Assembly (NCBI GenBank): GCA_910579735.1
Contig: CAJTUZ010000008.1
Location: 90,516-154,515 of the forward strand
DNA length: 64,000 nucleotides
DNA from: an uncultured Lachnospiraceae bacterium
GTDB taxonomy: Bacteria > Bacillota > Clostridia > Lachnospirales > Lachnospiraceae
Direction of reading: 5' to 3'
Numbering within the stretch: position 1 is the stretch's first letter; the number at the start of each line of letters is the position of its first letter. Under the pieces are notes generated by a model. It saw only the letters and a list, made by a program, of their open reading frames with translations, made no database searches and was not told the DNA's origin. Of the stretch, positions 1 to 8,988 are shown one piece after another. The position numbers and the translations under genes were made by a program.

Positions 1-158
1 ACATCCGGATGAAAAACTTTCAGCTTTTCTAAACATTCACTTCCATTTCCCGCTTCTGCAATCACCCTTATATTACCATCAAATTCTAACAACTGTTTAA
101 TCCCTTCACGCATCAAAATGTGATCATCTGCAATCATTACTTCTATAATATCTTTCAT
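1..158 (-). CDS. NarL/LuxR-type response regulator, N-terminal part (cut by window edge)
   Basis: The frame starts at an ATG at 158 and runs off the left edge, so about 52 residues are visible. They begin MKDIIEVMIADDHILMREGI, which has the paired acidic residues (ADDH) and the 'REGIKQLLE' helix typical of NarL/DegU-type receiver domains. The phosphoacceptor aspartate and any HTH domain lie outside the window. A sensorless histidine kinase lies just upstream on the same strand (about 100 bp gap), so the two probably form a two-component pair, kinase first. The receiver assignment is firm; the NarL class is inferred from sequence style and from the partner kinase. Confidence 0.85.
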   Translation of the reverse strand, partial: MKDIIEVMIADDHILMREGIKQLLEFDGNIRVIAEAGNGSECLEKLKVFHPD

Positions 159-260
159 ATTTACAACAGTCCTTCCTTTATTTGATAAACAATTAGATAT
201 TTGCAAAACTTTTTTCACAACCAAAGTATGGATGAAACAAATTGATCAAATACATTAATA

Positions 261-899
261 TCAAAAAGGCAGCTCCATTATAATAGAAGTCCCCTTAGAC
301 GAAGACTTTATATTCATTTTGCCATGTAACAAATCTACTCTTTCTTTCATAATGGATAAACCAAAATGAGCATCTTTCTTATCAATGTCATTTTGATCAA
401 ATCCTGATCCATTATCCTTTATATTGATTACACATTTATTCTCTTTATTTTTTAATGAGACAAATAATTTATTTCCATTTGAATGTTTCAATGCATTACA
501 ACTGGCCTCCTGAACAAGACGTAAAATAGAAAGCTGAAAAATTTTGTTTTCACATGAAACATCTTCGATCTCCGTTTCAATAAAGAAATTATAATTTCTA
601 TTCGTAACACTGATAACATTTTCTATTGTAGCTTTTAATCCCAGATCATCTAAAGTAACAGGATGCAGATTATAAATAATGGTCCTCATATCATCAATAA
701 CCTGGCGAAGTTCTTTTTCTATTGTAGCCAATTCCAATTTTGCTTTTACAATATCTTTATCCATATATAGAGAACTCAATTCAACTTTATGAATAAGATG
801 AGAAAGATTTTGTAAAGTGATGTCATGCAAATCCCGTGCAATTCTCTGTCTTTCTTTTTCTCTGATTTCCAGAGTAGAAAAATTACTTTCGTGTTCCAT
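261..899 (-). CDS. Sensorless NarL-type sensor histidine kinase
   Basis: A 212-residue protein with only the catalytic core of a HisKA_3/HATPase_c kinase. The dimerization helix carries the phosphoacceptor motif RIARDLHD (His25). An N-box-like segment (EASCNALKHS) and a G1 box (DNGSGFD) follow, and the protein ends at the 'GTSIIMELPF' strand. No transmembrane segment, PAS or GAF domain precedes His25, and an in-frame stop lies a few codons before the ATG, so a longer N-terminus is not possible. This resembles cytosolic DegS-like kinases but is even shorter. It presumably phosphorylates the regulator at the window edge. The input signal may come through a partner protein (inference). Confidence 0.85.
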   Translation of the reverse strand: MEHESNFSTLEIREKERQRIARDLHDITLQNLSHLIHKVELSSLYMDKDIVKAKLELATIEKELRQVIDDMRTIIYNLHPVTLDDLGLKATIENVISVTNRNYNFFIETEIEDVSCENKIFQLSILRLVQEASCNALKHSNGNKLFVSLKNKENKCVINIKDNGSGFDQNDIDKKDAHFGLSIMKERVDLLHGKMNIKSSSKGTSIIMELPF

Positions 900-1204
900 G
901 TCTACACCAAATTCAGATTTCTATCTGCCTTTCATTTTTGATTCTTACAATTAGCCGTTATCTATAATCATATACTAATTCTTCCCATAATAAAAGGGGG
1001 TTTCTTATCAGTTTTATTAAAAGCATACATAGAATTTAGGGGTAATTTTACTAATTTGAAAGAACTTGTAATCACATATAAGATACAGTATAATAGAAAC
1101 ATCAAAGAACTACTTATTATTCAGACTACAAATTTTACTGTTTCATCACTAAGCGGAGAGGCTAGTAAATATCGCAGGCTGAGAGAAAGGCATGGTTTAT
1201 TAAA
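900..1204. other. Divergent intergenic region between kinase and hydrolase
   Basis: About 305 bp without a convincing gene. It separates the leftward kinase from the rightward hydrolase and so should hold promoters for both. A good sigma-A promoter for the hydrolase is listed separately. The leader from about 1100 to 1204 is roughly 100 nt long and contains a CTGAGA element at 1179-1184, but no complete riboswitch could be recognised. Confidence 0.5.
1066..1094 (+). promoter_or_regulatory. Sigma-A-type promoter for the alpha/beta hydrolase
   Basis: TTGTAA at 1066-1071 and a perfect TATAAT at 1089-1094 are separated by exactly 17 bp. Transcription would start near 1101, giving a leader of about 100 nt before the ATG at 1205. 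Confidence 0.65.
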
Positions 1205-2149
1205 ATGAAGAAAAAAATTATTGCAATCAGCATCCTTTCAGCATCCTCTGTAACATCCATCCATATGATAAACAGAATACATCATTTTTTGTCCACATCA
1301 GGTAATCTGTTGTCCTGTTCAGAAAATCACTATTATAAATGGCGATTTGGAAATATTAAATATGACAAAAAAGGAAAAGGGACACCCCTTCTTTTTATAC
1401 ATGATCTGACAGCAGGAAGTTCAAGTTATGAGTTTCATCGACTGATCAATAATCTGACAGACCAACATGAAATATATACCTTGGATTTATTAGGCTATGG
1501 TCTGTCCGACAAACCTTCGATCACATATACAAACAATTTATATGAACAACTCATTACAGACTTTATCAAAAATATTATTGGAAAGAAAACTTCTGTTGTC
1601 GCAACAGGAAATTCTGTTCCTTTCGTTATTATGGCCTGCCATAACAATCCTGAATTTTTTGATAAAATGATTTTTATCAATCCACAAAGTCTATACAGTC
1701 AAAATCAAATACCATCGAAACAGACAAAATTATTAAAATTTATTTTTGATACTCCTGTTATTGGAACATTCATCTATAACATATTTAATACAAAACATAC
1801 TTTTGAAAAAACTTTTGCAGAAGAATATTTTTATGATAAATCTAAAATCAAGGAAAATTATATTTTAAATTATTTAGAATCTTCACAGCTATCCGGTTAC
1901 CAGGCTAAATTTTCTTTCGCATGCTATGTCGGTAAATTTATGAACACAAATATCATACATGCATTAAAGGAAATTAATAACAGTATTCTTATGATCGGCG
2001 GTGAAAAGAAAACAGATATTGAAACTAATCTGGAAAACTATGCTTATTATAATACTTCCATTGAATTGGAATATCTACCCGACACAAAACATTTACCGCA
2101 GCTGGAAGCGCCCGATAAGATACTGGAATTAATTAAGTGGTTTACATAA
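1205..2149 (+). CDS. Membrane-anchored alpha/beta hydrolase
   Basis: A 314-residue alpha/beta hydrolase-fold protein. An N-terminal hydrophobic stretch after MKKK looks like an uncleaved signal anchor. The oxyanion region (LLFIHDLTAGSSSY) and the strand 'EIYTLDLLGYGLSDKP' are typical of the abhydrolase_1 family. The nucleophile elbow reads ATGNSVPF, so the Ser is present but the last Gly of the usual G-x-S-x-G is Pro. A C-terminal His (PDTKHLPQ) fits the catalytic base and an Asp/Glu in 'MIGGEKKTD' could be the acid. The substrate is unknown. The ATG follows GAGAGAAAGG at 1181-1190; an ATG at 1192 is out of frame and closes after three codons. Confidence 0.8.
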   Translation: MKKKIIAISILSASSVTSIHMINRIHHFLSTSGNLLSCSENHYYKWRFGNIKYDKKGKGTPLLFIHDLTAGSSSYEFHRLINNLTDQHEIYTLDLLGYGLSDKPSITYTNNLYEQLITDFIKNIIGKKTSVVATGNSVPFVIMACHNNPEFFDKMIFINPQSLYSQNQIPSKQTKLLKFIFDTPVIGTFIYNIFNTKHTFEKTFAEEYFYDKSKIKENYILNYLESSQLSGYQAKFSFACYVGKFMNTNIIHALKEINNSILMIGGEKKTDIETNLENYAYYNTSIELEYLPDTKHLPQLEAPDKILELIKWFT

Positions 2150-2185
2150 TATTCTCCATCTCAAAATTTTTACCTGCAATACAAA

Positions 2186-2950
2186 TCAAAGAGGATTTTT
2201 AGAAGGGACCCCCGCTTTTCTTGGATAAAGAGCAGGAGTCTCTTTTATTTTATGAATAACAACCAGATTTCTATAAATGTCAGAAGCCGGAATCATAAAT
2301 TCCACCTGCTTTTCTACACTGCCTCCCAAAACAGAAAGCGCCTTTTCTGCATTCTGCATCTCTTCTGTAATCTTTTCCGATTTGTAGGAAATAAAATAAC
2401 CTTCCACTTTCACATAGGGAAGACAATATTCAGAAAGCGTAGAAAGATTGGCAACTGCCCTTGATATACATATATCATACTTTTCACGCAGTTTACCTTT
2501 TTTTGCAAAATCTTCCGCTCTTCCGTGTATCGCTTCGATCTCCTGCAAAGAAAGTTCATCAATAACAGTCTGCAGAAAATTTACCCTCTTTTGCAGAGAA
2601 TCAAGCAATGTTATTTTCAGATCAGGAAAAGCGATCTTTAAAGGGATTCCCGGAAAGCCGGCGCCGGTTCCCACATCAATAACAGAAACAGAAGACAATC
2701 CGCTTTGTACATCATCCGAAAAAATAACATCATATGTTTTCACCAGAGAAAGACTGTCAATGAAATGTTTTTTACATACTTCATCAAAATCAGTGATCGC
2801 TGTCAGATTCATGACTTTATTCCATTCGACCAGCATTTCGTAATATGTTAAAAACTGAGACAACTGCTTCTCTGAAAGTTCTATATGCAATTCATTCAAA
2901 TCACTTAAAAATGTTTCTAAATGATAATCTATTAATTTTATTTTTTTCAT
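2186..2950 (-). CDS. rsmG: 16S rRNA (guanine-527 N7)-methyltransferase RsmG
   Basis: A 254-residue SAM-dependent methyltransferase that modifies G527 of 16S rRNA (family knowledge). Family hallmarks seen: WNKVMNLTAI near residues 43-52, HFIDS at 62-66, the SAM-binding loop DVGTGAGFPGIPLK at 92-105, LLDSLQKRVNFL at 115-126, SRAVA at 163-167 and YKSEK at 189-193. It is the last gene of the leftward mnmE-mnmG-rsmG run, as is usual in Firmicutes, and its start is about 27 bp past the mnmG stop. The C-terminus is slightly longer than in many homologues and ends in a basic, proline-rich tail. The alpha/beta hydrolase gene converges on it. Confidence 0.95.
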   Translation of the reverse strand: MKKIKLIDYHLETFLSDLNELHIELSEKQLSQFLTYYEMLVEWNKVMNLTAITDFDEVCKKHFIDSLSLVKTYDVIFSDDVQSGLSSVSVIDVGTGAGFPGIPLKIAFPDLKITLLDSLQKRVNFLQTVIDELSLQEIEAIHGRAEDFAKKGKLREKYDICISRAVANLSTLSEYCLPYVKVEGYFISYKSEKITEEMQNAEKALSVLGGSVEKQVEFMIPASDIYRNLVVIHKIKETPALYPRKAGVPSKNPL

Positions 2951-2977
2951 AAAAACATCCGTTATCTTATAAGTTTG

Positions 2978-4858
2978 TTATTTTGCTTTTCTTTGTTCCA
3001 AATATACAAGCAATACAGAAATATCTGCCGGTGATACGCCTGATATCCTGGAAGCCTGTCCGACCGAAACAGGTCGATACGCAATTAACTTTTGTTTTGC
3101 TTCCAATCGCAGACTACTGATTTCTTCATAATCCAAATCAGAAGGAATCAGTCGTTTCTCCATTTTTTTAAACTGGGCGACTTGTTTCTGCTGCCTCTCA
3201 ATATAACCTTCATATTTTATTTCAATCTCAACCTGTTCAATCACATCTTCAGGAAGAGGCTGTCTGCCCGGATCAATATCAGCTAAAAGTTCATAAGAAA
3301 GTTCCGGACGGCAAATTAACTCAGCGAGATTTGCAGCCGTCTTTAACTGAGAGCTTCCATGAGCTTCCAGAAAATTCTGATGTTCTCTGGAAGCGCCGAT
3401 CACAGTATTTTTTAATCTGTTAACCTCTTTCTTAATGAACTCCTGCTTCTCCAAAATATCCTGGTATTGTTTTTCAGAAACAAGACCCGCCTCATATCCG
3501 ATCTTACGAAGTCTGAGATCTGCGTTATCCTGACGAAGCAATAATCTGTACTCTGCTCTGGAAGTCATCATACGATAAGGTTCAAAATTTTCTTTGGTCA
3601 CGAGATCATCGATCAATACGCCGATATATGCCTGTGAACGATCCAATACAATCGGTTCCTTTCCAAGGATCGTAAGCGCGGCATTCATTCCGGCAATCAA
3701 TCCCTGTGCCGCTGCCTCTTCATAGCCGCTGCTGCCGTTAAACTGTCCGCCGCTGAAAAGACCTTTTATATTCTTAAATTCCAACGTAGCATACAATTGC
3801 CTTGCATCGATACAATCATATTCGATTGCATAAGCATTTCTGACAATCTTACATTGTTCCAGTCCGGGTACGGTACGATACATGGCAAGCTGTACATCTT
3901 CCGGTAAAGAAGAAGACATTCCTCCTACATACATTTCATTTGTATGTAATCCTTCCGGCTCAATAAAAACCTGATGTCTGTCTTTATCTGCAAACTTAAC
4001 AACTTTATCTTCTATAGAAGGACAATATCTAGGCCCCGTTCCTTCTATGATTCCCGCATAAATAGGAGAACGATCCAGATTATTTCTGATGATGTCATGT
4101 GTTTTCTCATTTGTATAAGTAAGAAAACAGGAAACCTGATCAATCTGTACATCTTCTTTTCTAGTAGAAAAGGAAAAAGGAATTATTTCTTCATCACCAA
4201 ATTGTTCTTCCATTTTCGTAAAATCAATAGAACGTTTATCCATCCTTGCAGGCGTTCCCGTTTTAAATCTGCGCATCTCAATACCAAGGCTTTTCAAAGA
4301 ATCTGTCAGATGATCAGCCGGCTGCAATCCGTTGGGTCCCGTATAGGTAATTGCCTCACCGCAAAGACATCTGGCATTTAAATAAGTTCCGGTACATAAA
4401 ACAACCGCCTTACATTCATATACTGTTCCAGTAAATGTTTTTACACCTGTTATTTTATGATCTTCAGAAAGCAGTTCACAGACTTCAGCCTGTTTGATCG
4501 TCAAATGATCCTGATTCTCCAATACTTTCCGCATTGCTCTGGAATATTCCGCTTTATCAGCCTGTGCGCGGAGAGAATGTACCGCAGGACCTTTGGATTT
4601 ATTTAGCATTTTGGACTGTATAAAAGTCTTATCAATATTTTTACCCATCTCTCCGCCAAGAGCATCAATCTCTCTGACAAGATGACCTTTGGAAGTTCCG
4701 CCGATATTCGGATTACAGGGCATCATGGCAATACTGTCTATACTCACCGTAAAAATAACAGTTTCCAGACCAAGTCTTGCACAGGCCAGCGCTGCCTCAC
4801 AACCGGCATGTCCGGCTCCGATTACACAGACATCTACTTTTTCATTCATCTGCAGCAT
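2978..4858 (-). CDS. mnmG: tRNA uridine-34 5-carboxymethylaminomethyl modification enzyme MnmG
   Basis: A 626-residue FAD protein (former GidA) that with MnmE modifies the wobble uridine of certain tRNAs. The N-terminal dinucleotide-binding motif GAGHAGCEAA lies at about residues 14-23, followed by the conserved MPCNPNIGGTSKGHLVREID segment at 46-65. Other landmarks are TGTYLNARCLCGE, GPRYCPSIEDK and the C-terminal helical domain with ARISGVSPADI. The length is normal for the family. The ATG at 4858 is kept; an alternative ATG three codons later also fits. It lies 28 bp downstream of mnmE on the same strand. Confidence 0.96.
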   Translation of the reverse strand: MLQMNEKVDVCVIGAGHAGCEAALACARLGLETVIFTVSIDSIAMMPCNPNIGGTSKGHLVREIDALGGEMGKNIDKTFIQSKMLNKSKGPAVHSLRAQADKAEYSRAMRKVLENQDHLTIKQAEVCELLSEDHKITGVKTFTGTVYECKAVVLCTGTYLNARCLCGEAITYTGPNGLQPADHLTDSLKSLGIEMRRFKTGTPARMDKRSIDFTKMEEQFGDEEIIPFSFSTRKEDVQIDQVSCFLTYTNEKTHDIIRNNLDRSPIYAGIIEGTGPRYCPSIEDKVVKFADKDRHQVFIEPEGLHTNEMYVGGMSSSLPEDVQLAMYRTVPGLEQCKIVRNAYAIEYDCIDARQLYATLEFKNIKGLFSGGQFNGSSGYEEAAAQGLIAGMNAALTILGKEPIVLDRSQAYIGVLIDDLVTKENFEPYRMMTSRAEYRLLLRQDNADLRLRKIGYEAGLVSEKQYQDILEKQEFIKKEVNRLKNTVIGASREHQNFLEAHGSSQLKTAANLAELICRPELSYELLADIDPGRQPLPEDVIEQVEIEIKYEGYIERQQKQVAQFKKMEKRLIPSDLDYEEISSLRLEAKQKLIAYRPVSVGQASRISGVSPADISVLLVYLEQRKAK

Positions 4859-4886
4859 ATATGATATTACACCTTACCTTCCCGGT

Positions 4887-6272
4887 TTATTTACCCATAC
4901 AAAATTTTGAGAAAATTTCATTTACCAGATCTTCTCCGACTTCTTCTCCGATAATGGTACCAAGAGAAGCATAAGCATTCATCAGATCAATTGAATAAAA
5001 ATCTTCCGGCATTTGATCATTGATACTTTTTGCAACCTGTCCGATACTTTCATATGCATCTTCAATCGCTTCTTTATGACGCAGATTGGTAATATATACT
5101 TCATCATTATAAGATATTTCATTATGAAAAAACATATCTTTTATCGTTTCTATAAAAACATCAATACCTTCTTTTTCTTTGGTAGAAGTTTTTATGATTT
5201 TTAAACCATCCGAAACATTAGATTTTAATTGTTCTTCCGTTACACAGACAGAAAGATCCGATTTATTTAATAAAATGATCATTTTCTTATCTTCAGCCAT
5301 TTTCATGATATCAGAATCATTCTGATCCAAAGGAACAGAGGCATCTATCATATAAATAACCAAATCCGCCTCAAAAAGCGCTTTTTTCGCCTTTTCCACA
5401 CCGATTTTTTCTACAACGTCTTCTGTATTTCTGATACCTGCCGTATCCGTTATATGAAAAGGAATTCCCTGAACAGATACATATTCTTCTATAATATCCC
5501 TCGTCGTACCGGCTATATCCGTTACGATTGCCTTCTCTTCACCGACTAATATATTTAATAAAGAAGATTTTCCGACATTGGGTTTCCCGACAATAACTGT
5601 ATGAATGCCTTCTTTCATCATTCTGCCGTCATTTGCCGAATCCAATAATTTTTTTAATCTATGCCCGAGATCCGTTATTTTCACAGTTAACTGCTGCGGA
5701 TAATCTTCCAGACTGATATGTTCCGGATCATCCAGCGCAGATTCGATAAAAGCTATCTCATATAAAATATCTTCTCTCAATTTTTTTATTGTTTCATATA
5801 AGGAACCGTTTAACTGCTTTATGGAACTTTTCAAGGCAAATTCATTTTTGGACTGAATAATATCCATGACCGCTTCTGCCCTGGAGAGATCGATTCTTCC
5901 ATTTAAAAAAGCTCTTTTTGTAAATTCACCGGGCATAGCTGTTCTGGCTCCTGCCTCTATAACAATTTCCAGGATTTTGCGCATCATAAAAACGCCGCCG
6001 TGACAATTGATCTCAACCGTATCTTCCGCCGTATAACTATGAGGCTTTTTCATAATAGAAATCATGACTTCATCTACGATTCTCAAATCTTTGTCAATAA
6101 TAAAACCATAATGGATCGTGTGAGAATCATAAGTATTCAAACATTTCTTATTATTTTTATTGATAAATATAGAATGTGCAATGGAAATTGCTTCTTCTCC
6201 GCTGATCCGGATAATACCGATACCCGAATCCGTCATAGCAGTTGCAATTGCAGCAATCGTATCCGTTTTCAT
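4887..6272 (-). CDS. mnmE: tRNA modification GTPase MnmE
   Basis: A 461-residue GTPase that partners MnmG. The N-terminal tetrahydrofolate-binding domain (DTIAAIATAM, then GEFTKRAFLNGRIDLSRAEA at about 115-134) is followed by a Ras-like G domain: G1 GKPNVGKSS at 229-237, a TDIAGTTRD switch, G3 DTAG at 276-279 and NKSD near 338. The protein ends in FCMGK, the C-x-G-K tail that carries the essential cysteine. RBS GGAGGATC precedes the ATG. A strong terminator separates it from the upstream jag gene, so it may have its own promoter or depend on readthrough. Confidence 0.96.
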   Translation of the reverse strand: MKTDTIAAIATAMTDSGIGIIRISGEEAISIAHSIFINKNNKKCLNTYDSHTIHYGFIIDKDLRIVDEVMISIMKKPHSYTAEDTVEINCHGGVFMMRKILEIVIEAGARTAMPGEFTKRAFLNGRIDLSRAEAVMDIIQSKNEFALKSSIKQLNGSLYETIKKLREDILYEIAFIESALDDPEHISLEDYPQQLTVKITDLGHRLKKLLDSANDGRMMKEGIHTVIVGKPNVGKSSLLNILVGEEKAIVTDIAGTTRDIIEEYVSVQGIPFHITDTAGIRNTEDVVEKIGVEKAKKALFEADLVIYMIDASVPLDQNDSDIMKMAEDKKMIILLNKSDLSVCVTEEQLKSNVSDGLKIIKTSTKEKEGIDVFIETIKDMFFHNEISYNDEVYITNLRHKEAIEDAYESIGQVAKSINDQMPEDFYSIDLMNAYASLGTIIGEEVGEDLVNEIFSKFCMGK

Positions 6273-6314
6273 TACAATGATCCTCCGATATATATTTTCT
6301 TATTAAATATATCC

Positions 6315-6352
6315 TAAAAAAATTGGAATGTAAACAAATTACATTCCAATTT
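6315..6352 (-). terminator. Intrinsic terminator after jag
   Basis: A perfect 14-bp inverted repeat: AAATTGGAATGTAA at 6320-6333, a 5-nt loop, and its complement at 6339-6352. Read on the minus strand it is followed by a run of seven T (A-run at 6316-6322). It lies between the jag stop and the mnmE start. Confidence 0.85.
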
Positions 6353-6378
6353 CTGATGATATTCATTTTTTATACCTG

Positions 6379-7011
6379 TTATTTTCCATATTTTTTCAGT
6401 ACAACTACAACATGTCTGAAAGGTTCGTCTCCTTCACTGTGTGTCGTAACATATTTATCATTCTGTAAAGCGGAATGAATAATTCTTCTTTCATAGGGAT
6501 TCATCGGCTCCAATGATACAGGTCTTTTTGTTCTTTTTACTTTGTAGGAAATATTTTTCGCCAGATTTTCAAGCGTTTCTTTTCTTCTTTGTCTGTAATT
6601 TTCCGTATCTACTTTAACATAAATGTAGTTTTCCACATCTTTGTTCACTACTAAAGATACCAGATATTGTAAAGAATCTAAAGTTTGTCCTCTTTTACCG
6701 ATCAAAACGCCCATTTCATCGCCGCTTAAATCAATATTCATGGAATTATTGATCTCATCATATTTAATATCAATGACAACAGTCAGCTTCATTGCTTCAA
6801 AAACACTGTTTAAGAAATCTTTTGCCTTATCTTCTATGGAAGATTTTACCCTTGCTTTAATGACTGCCGGTTTTGAGCCGATTCCGAGAAAACCGGAAGA
6901 ACCTTCTTCAACTACTTCATATTCTAATTTATCACTTGTTACGATAAATTTCTGACATGCTTCCGTGATGGCATCATTAACTGTTTTTGCTGAAAATTCA
7001 ATAAAATCCAT
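6379..7011 (-). CDS. jag: RNA-binding protein Jag/KhpB (KH and R3H domains)
   Basis: A 210-residue protein with the three usual Jag parts: a Jag_N domain (MDFIEFSAKTVNDAITEA to about residue 50, with the GFLGIGSKPA loop), a KH-type domain with the GKRGQTLDSLQYL loop, and a C-terminal R3H motif region (NPYERRIIHSALQ). KhpB proteins bind RNA and help control cell elongation and division in Firmicutes (family knowledge). It lies directly downstream of yidC (36 bp gap) in the conserved rnpA-yidD-yidC-jag order and is followed by a strong terminator. Confidence 0.95.
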   Translation of the reverse strand: MDFIEFSAKTVNDAITEACQKFIVTSDKLEYEVVEEGSSGFLGIGSKPAVIKARVKSSIEDKAKDFLNSVFEAMKLTVVIDIKYDEINNSMNIDLSGDEMGVLIGKRGQTLDSLQYLVSLVVNKDVENYIYVKVDTENYRQRRKETLENLAKNISYKVKRTKRPVSLEPMNPYERRIIHSALQNDKYVTTHSEGDEPFRHVVVVLKKYGK

Positions 7012-7047
7012 AAGTAACCTCCTTGCTTAAAACACTGTTCATTTCTA

Positions 7048-8358
7048 TTATCTTTTATTATTTTTCTCATTATATTGCTTTACCATATTTGCCTTGGCTG
7101 CAATACTTCCGGGTTTTGCATTTTTGTTATAATATTCCGTTGACTTTCTGACTGCTTCGTCTTTTTCTTCTTGTGTAAGCTGCTTTTGCGAAGAAGATCT
7201 GTAATTACTGTTAACATTCTTTGTATTCATACTGGCATAAGCATTTAACTTATCTGCTCTGATACCTGCTTTTTCCAGCTTCTCTTTTGCCTTGCCTTCG
7301 TTTTTCTTAATCAGTTCATCCAGATCTATCTTATCAATATGTTTATTAATAATGACCTGCTGAATAGATCTTACAACAGCACCGGCTACCCAGTAAAGAC
7401 CAAGACCTGCAGGCAGTGTAAAACAAAATACTGCCGACATAATAGGCATCATCACATTCATTGTTTTCATAGACTGCATCATAGCGCTCTGCTGGTCATT
7501 TGATTTACTGTCCGTATTCTGCTGCGGCATCAATTTTACATTAATCCATTGTGTAACTGCAGACAAAACAGGAATCGCCAGAGCAGCTATTACCATACCG
7601 TATGCACCTGCCTCAAGCGCTTCTTTCATCATATAAGAAGGTGAATTGGCAATATTTAATCCCAGAAAATTATTATAACGGTCCAATAAGGAAAGCGTCT
7701 GGTCTACATCCCCGGACAATGCAGGGAATTTATCTTTAATACTGAGCCATTCCGTACTCGAGGCTTTATTCAGTACGTCGATAAAAGTATTCTGTACATA
7801 GGTTGTTACGCCGCCTGTAAAAGATTCATTGTTAAACTGCTTTTCATACATACCGGCATTGGCAAAACCGCGAATAAACTCCGTACTGCCAGCCTGTGCA
7901 ATCATATTATCAACTAATGGAAAAAAAGCATTTTTGATACTTTTTACATAAGCCGGCATATTATAAATAACACGATAAAGCGCCCACATAATAGGAAGCT
8001 GAATGATAAGCTGCAGGCAGCTTCCCGAAGGAGAAACACCATATTTTGCATAAATGGCCTGCGTTTCCGCATTCATCGCCATCATCGATTCGTTATCTTT
8101 TTTATTTTTATACTTTGCCTGAATTGCCTGAAGCTCAGGATTCATCTTAGCAGATAGTTTAGAGTATTTCTGCTGTTTTATCGTCAAAGGCATCATCAGT
8201 AAATAAATTACGATCGTAAATAATATAACAGCAAGTCCAATATTAGGAATTCCTATTTTATCTATTACGAAGAAAATACCTTCCATTATATAACCTAATA
8301 ATTTGGTAATAGGTCCTATAATAAATGTAGAGTCCTGCGTTAATATCATACCTGGCAC
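7048..8358 (-). CDS. yidC: Membrane protein insertase YidC (OxaA family)
   Basis: A 436-residue insertase of the short Gram-positive YidC/Oxa1 type. It has an N-terminal hydrophobic helix, the conserved LLMMPLTIKQQKYSKLSAKM segment, a cytoplasmic charged hairpin (LQAIQAKYKNKKDNES), a QLPIMWALYRVIYNMP helix, and later helices including MPIMSAVFCFTLPAGLGLYW. The C-terminal tail is long and basic (KEKLEKAGIRADKLN onward), as often seen in YidC2-like proteins. The likely start is GTG at 8358, because GGGAGGT lies 8 nt upstream; an ATG three codons on is too far from it. There is no obvious lipobox near the N-terminus. Confidence 0.94.
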   Translation of the reverse strand: MPGMILTQDSTFIIGPITKLLGYIMEGIFFVIDKIGIPNIGLAVILFTIVIYLLMMPLTIKQQKYSKLSAKMNPELQAIQAKYKNKKDNESMMAMNAETQAIYAKYGVSPSGSCLQLIIQLPIMWALYRVIYNMPAYVKSIKNAFFPLVDNMIAQAGSTEFIRGFANAGMYEKQFNNESFTGGVTTYVQNTFIDVLNKASSTEWLSIKDKFPALSGDVDQTLSLLDRYNNFLGLNIANSPSYMMKEALEAGAYGMVIAALAIPVLSAVTQWINVKLMPQQNTDSKSNDQQSAMMQSMKTMNVMMPIMSAVFCFTLPAGLGLYWVAGAVVRSIQQVIINKHIDKIDLDELIKKNEGKAKEKLEKAGIRADKLNAYASMNTKNVNSNYRSSSQKQLTQEEKDEAVRKSTEYYNKNAKPGSIAAKANMVKQYNEKNNKR

Positions 8359-8384
8359 TCTTGTTACCTCCCTTTTGCCATTTT

Positions 8385-8594
8385 TTAAGGAACCGGATCA
8401 TAGCCGCCTTTTGAAAAAGGATTACATCTGATAATTCTCCACAAAGCAAGAAAACCTCCCTTAAAAGCGCCGTATTTTTTTACCGCTTCCAGACCATACT
8501 CGGAACAGGTAGGAATATAAGGGCATTTTGTGCTTTTCATAGGAGAAACATATTTTCTATAAAATTCAATTATAAAAATCATGAACTTTTTCAT
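8385..8594 (-). CDS. yidD: Membrane protein insertion efficiency factor YidD
   Basis: A 69-residue protein with the YidD hallmark CPYIPTCSEYGLEAVKKYG and the tail RIIRCNPFSKGGYDPVP. An amphipathic N-terminal helix (MIFIIEFYRKYVSP) fits peripheral membrane binding. It assists YidC-dependent insertion (family knowledge). Its ATG overlaps the rnpA stop by 4 nt, so the two are translationally coupled, and yidC follows after 26 bp. Confidence 0.95.
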   Translation of the reverse strand: MKKFMIFIIEFYRKYVSPMKSTKCPYIPTCSEYGLEAVKKYGAFKGGFLALWRIIRCNPFSKGGYDPVP

Positions 8595-8926
8595 ATCAAT
8601 ATATGATGTATTTTCGCAAGATGTAATAATGCGCTTTCAATTTCTTTATAATTTGCCAAAGCGGCATTTTTTCTGGCAACGACTACTATATCTAAACCAC
8701 TATTAAATATATTTTCATGTAGTCTGTAACTTTCTCTCACCAATCTGGTAAATCTGTGTCTTACAACACTGTTACCTACCTTTTTACTGGCCGATATTCC
8801 CAATCTGTTTTTTTCATCATTGTTTTCCAATACATACATTACTAAAAATCTGTTGGCGAAACTCTTTCCATTTTGATAAACATACTTAAAATCGCTGTTC
8901 TTTTTCAATGATTCCGAAAATTTCAT
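8591..8926 (-). CDS. rnpA: Ribonuclease P protein component
   Basis: A 111-residue basic protein, the protein subunit of RNase P, which matures the 5' ends of tRNAs together with the rnpB RNA (rnpB is not in this window). The conserved RNR-type segment is visible as KVGNSVVRHRFTRLVRESYR, preceded by NRLGISASKK. It sits in the classical rpmH-rnpA-yidD-yidC order. A terminator between rpmH and rnpA means its expression may rely on partial readthrough. Confidence 0.95.
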   Translation of the reverse strand: MKFSESLKKNSDFKYVYQNGKSFANRFLVMYVLENNDEKNRLGISASKKVGNSVVRHRFTRLVRESYRLHENIFNSGLDIVVVARKNAALANYKEIESALLHLAKIHHILI

Positions 8927-8960
8927 ATATTAGCTACCTTGATATTCATCTGATAAGAGG

Positions 8961-8988
8961 AAAAAAAGGCCACATAAATGCGGCCTTT
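8961..8988 (-). terminator. Intrinsic terminator overlapping the rpmH stop codon
   Basis: Arms AAAGGCC at 8965-8971 and GGCCTTT at 8982-8988, with a 10-nt loop. On the minus strand the hairpin starts within the rpmH stop codon (8987-8989) and is followed by a run of seven T (A-run 8961-8967). It should limit transcription into rnpA. Confidence 0.75.

Noticed and set aside
1150..1204. Possible TPP riboswitch before the hydrolase (CTGAGA element at 1179-1184)
   Set aside because: Only the one short element is present. The second conserved helix and the long pyrophosphate-sensing part are missing, and the gene is not thiamine-related.
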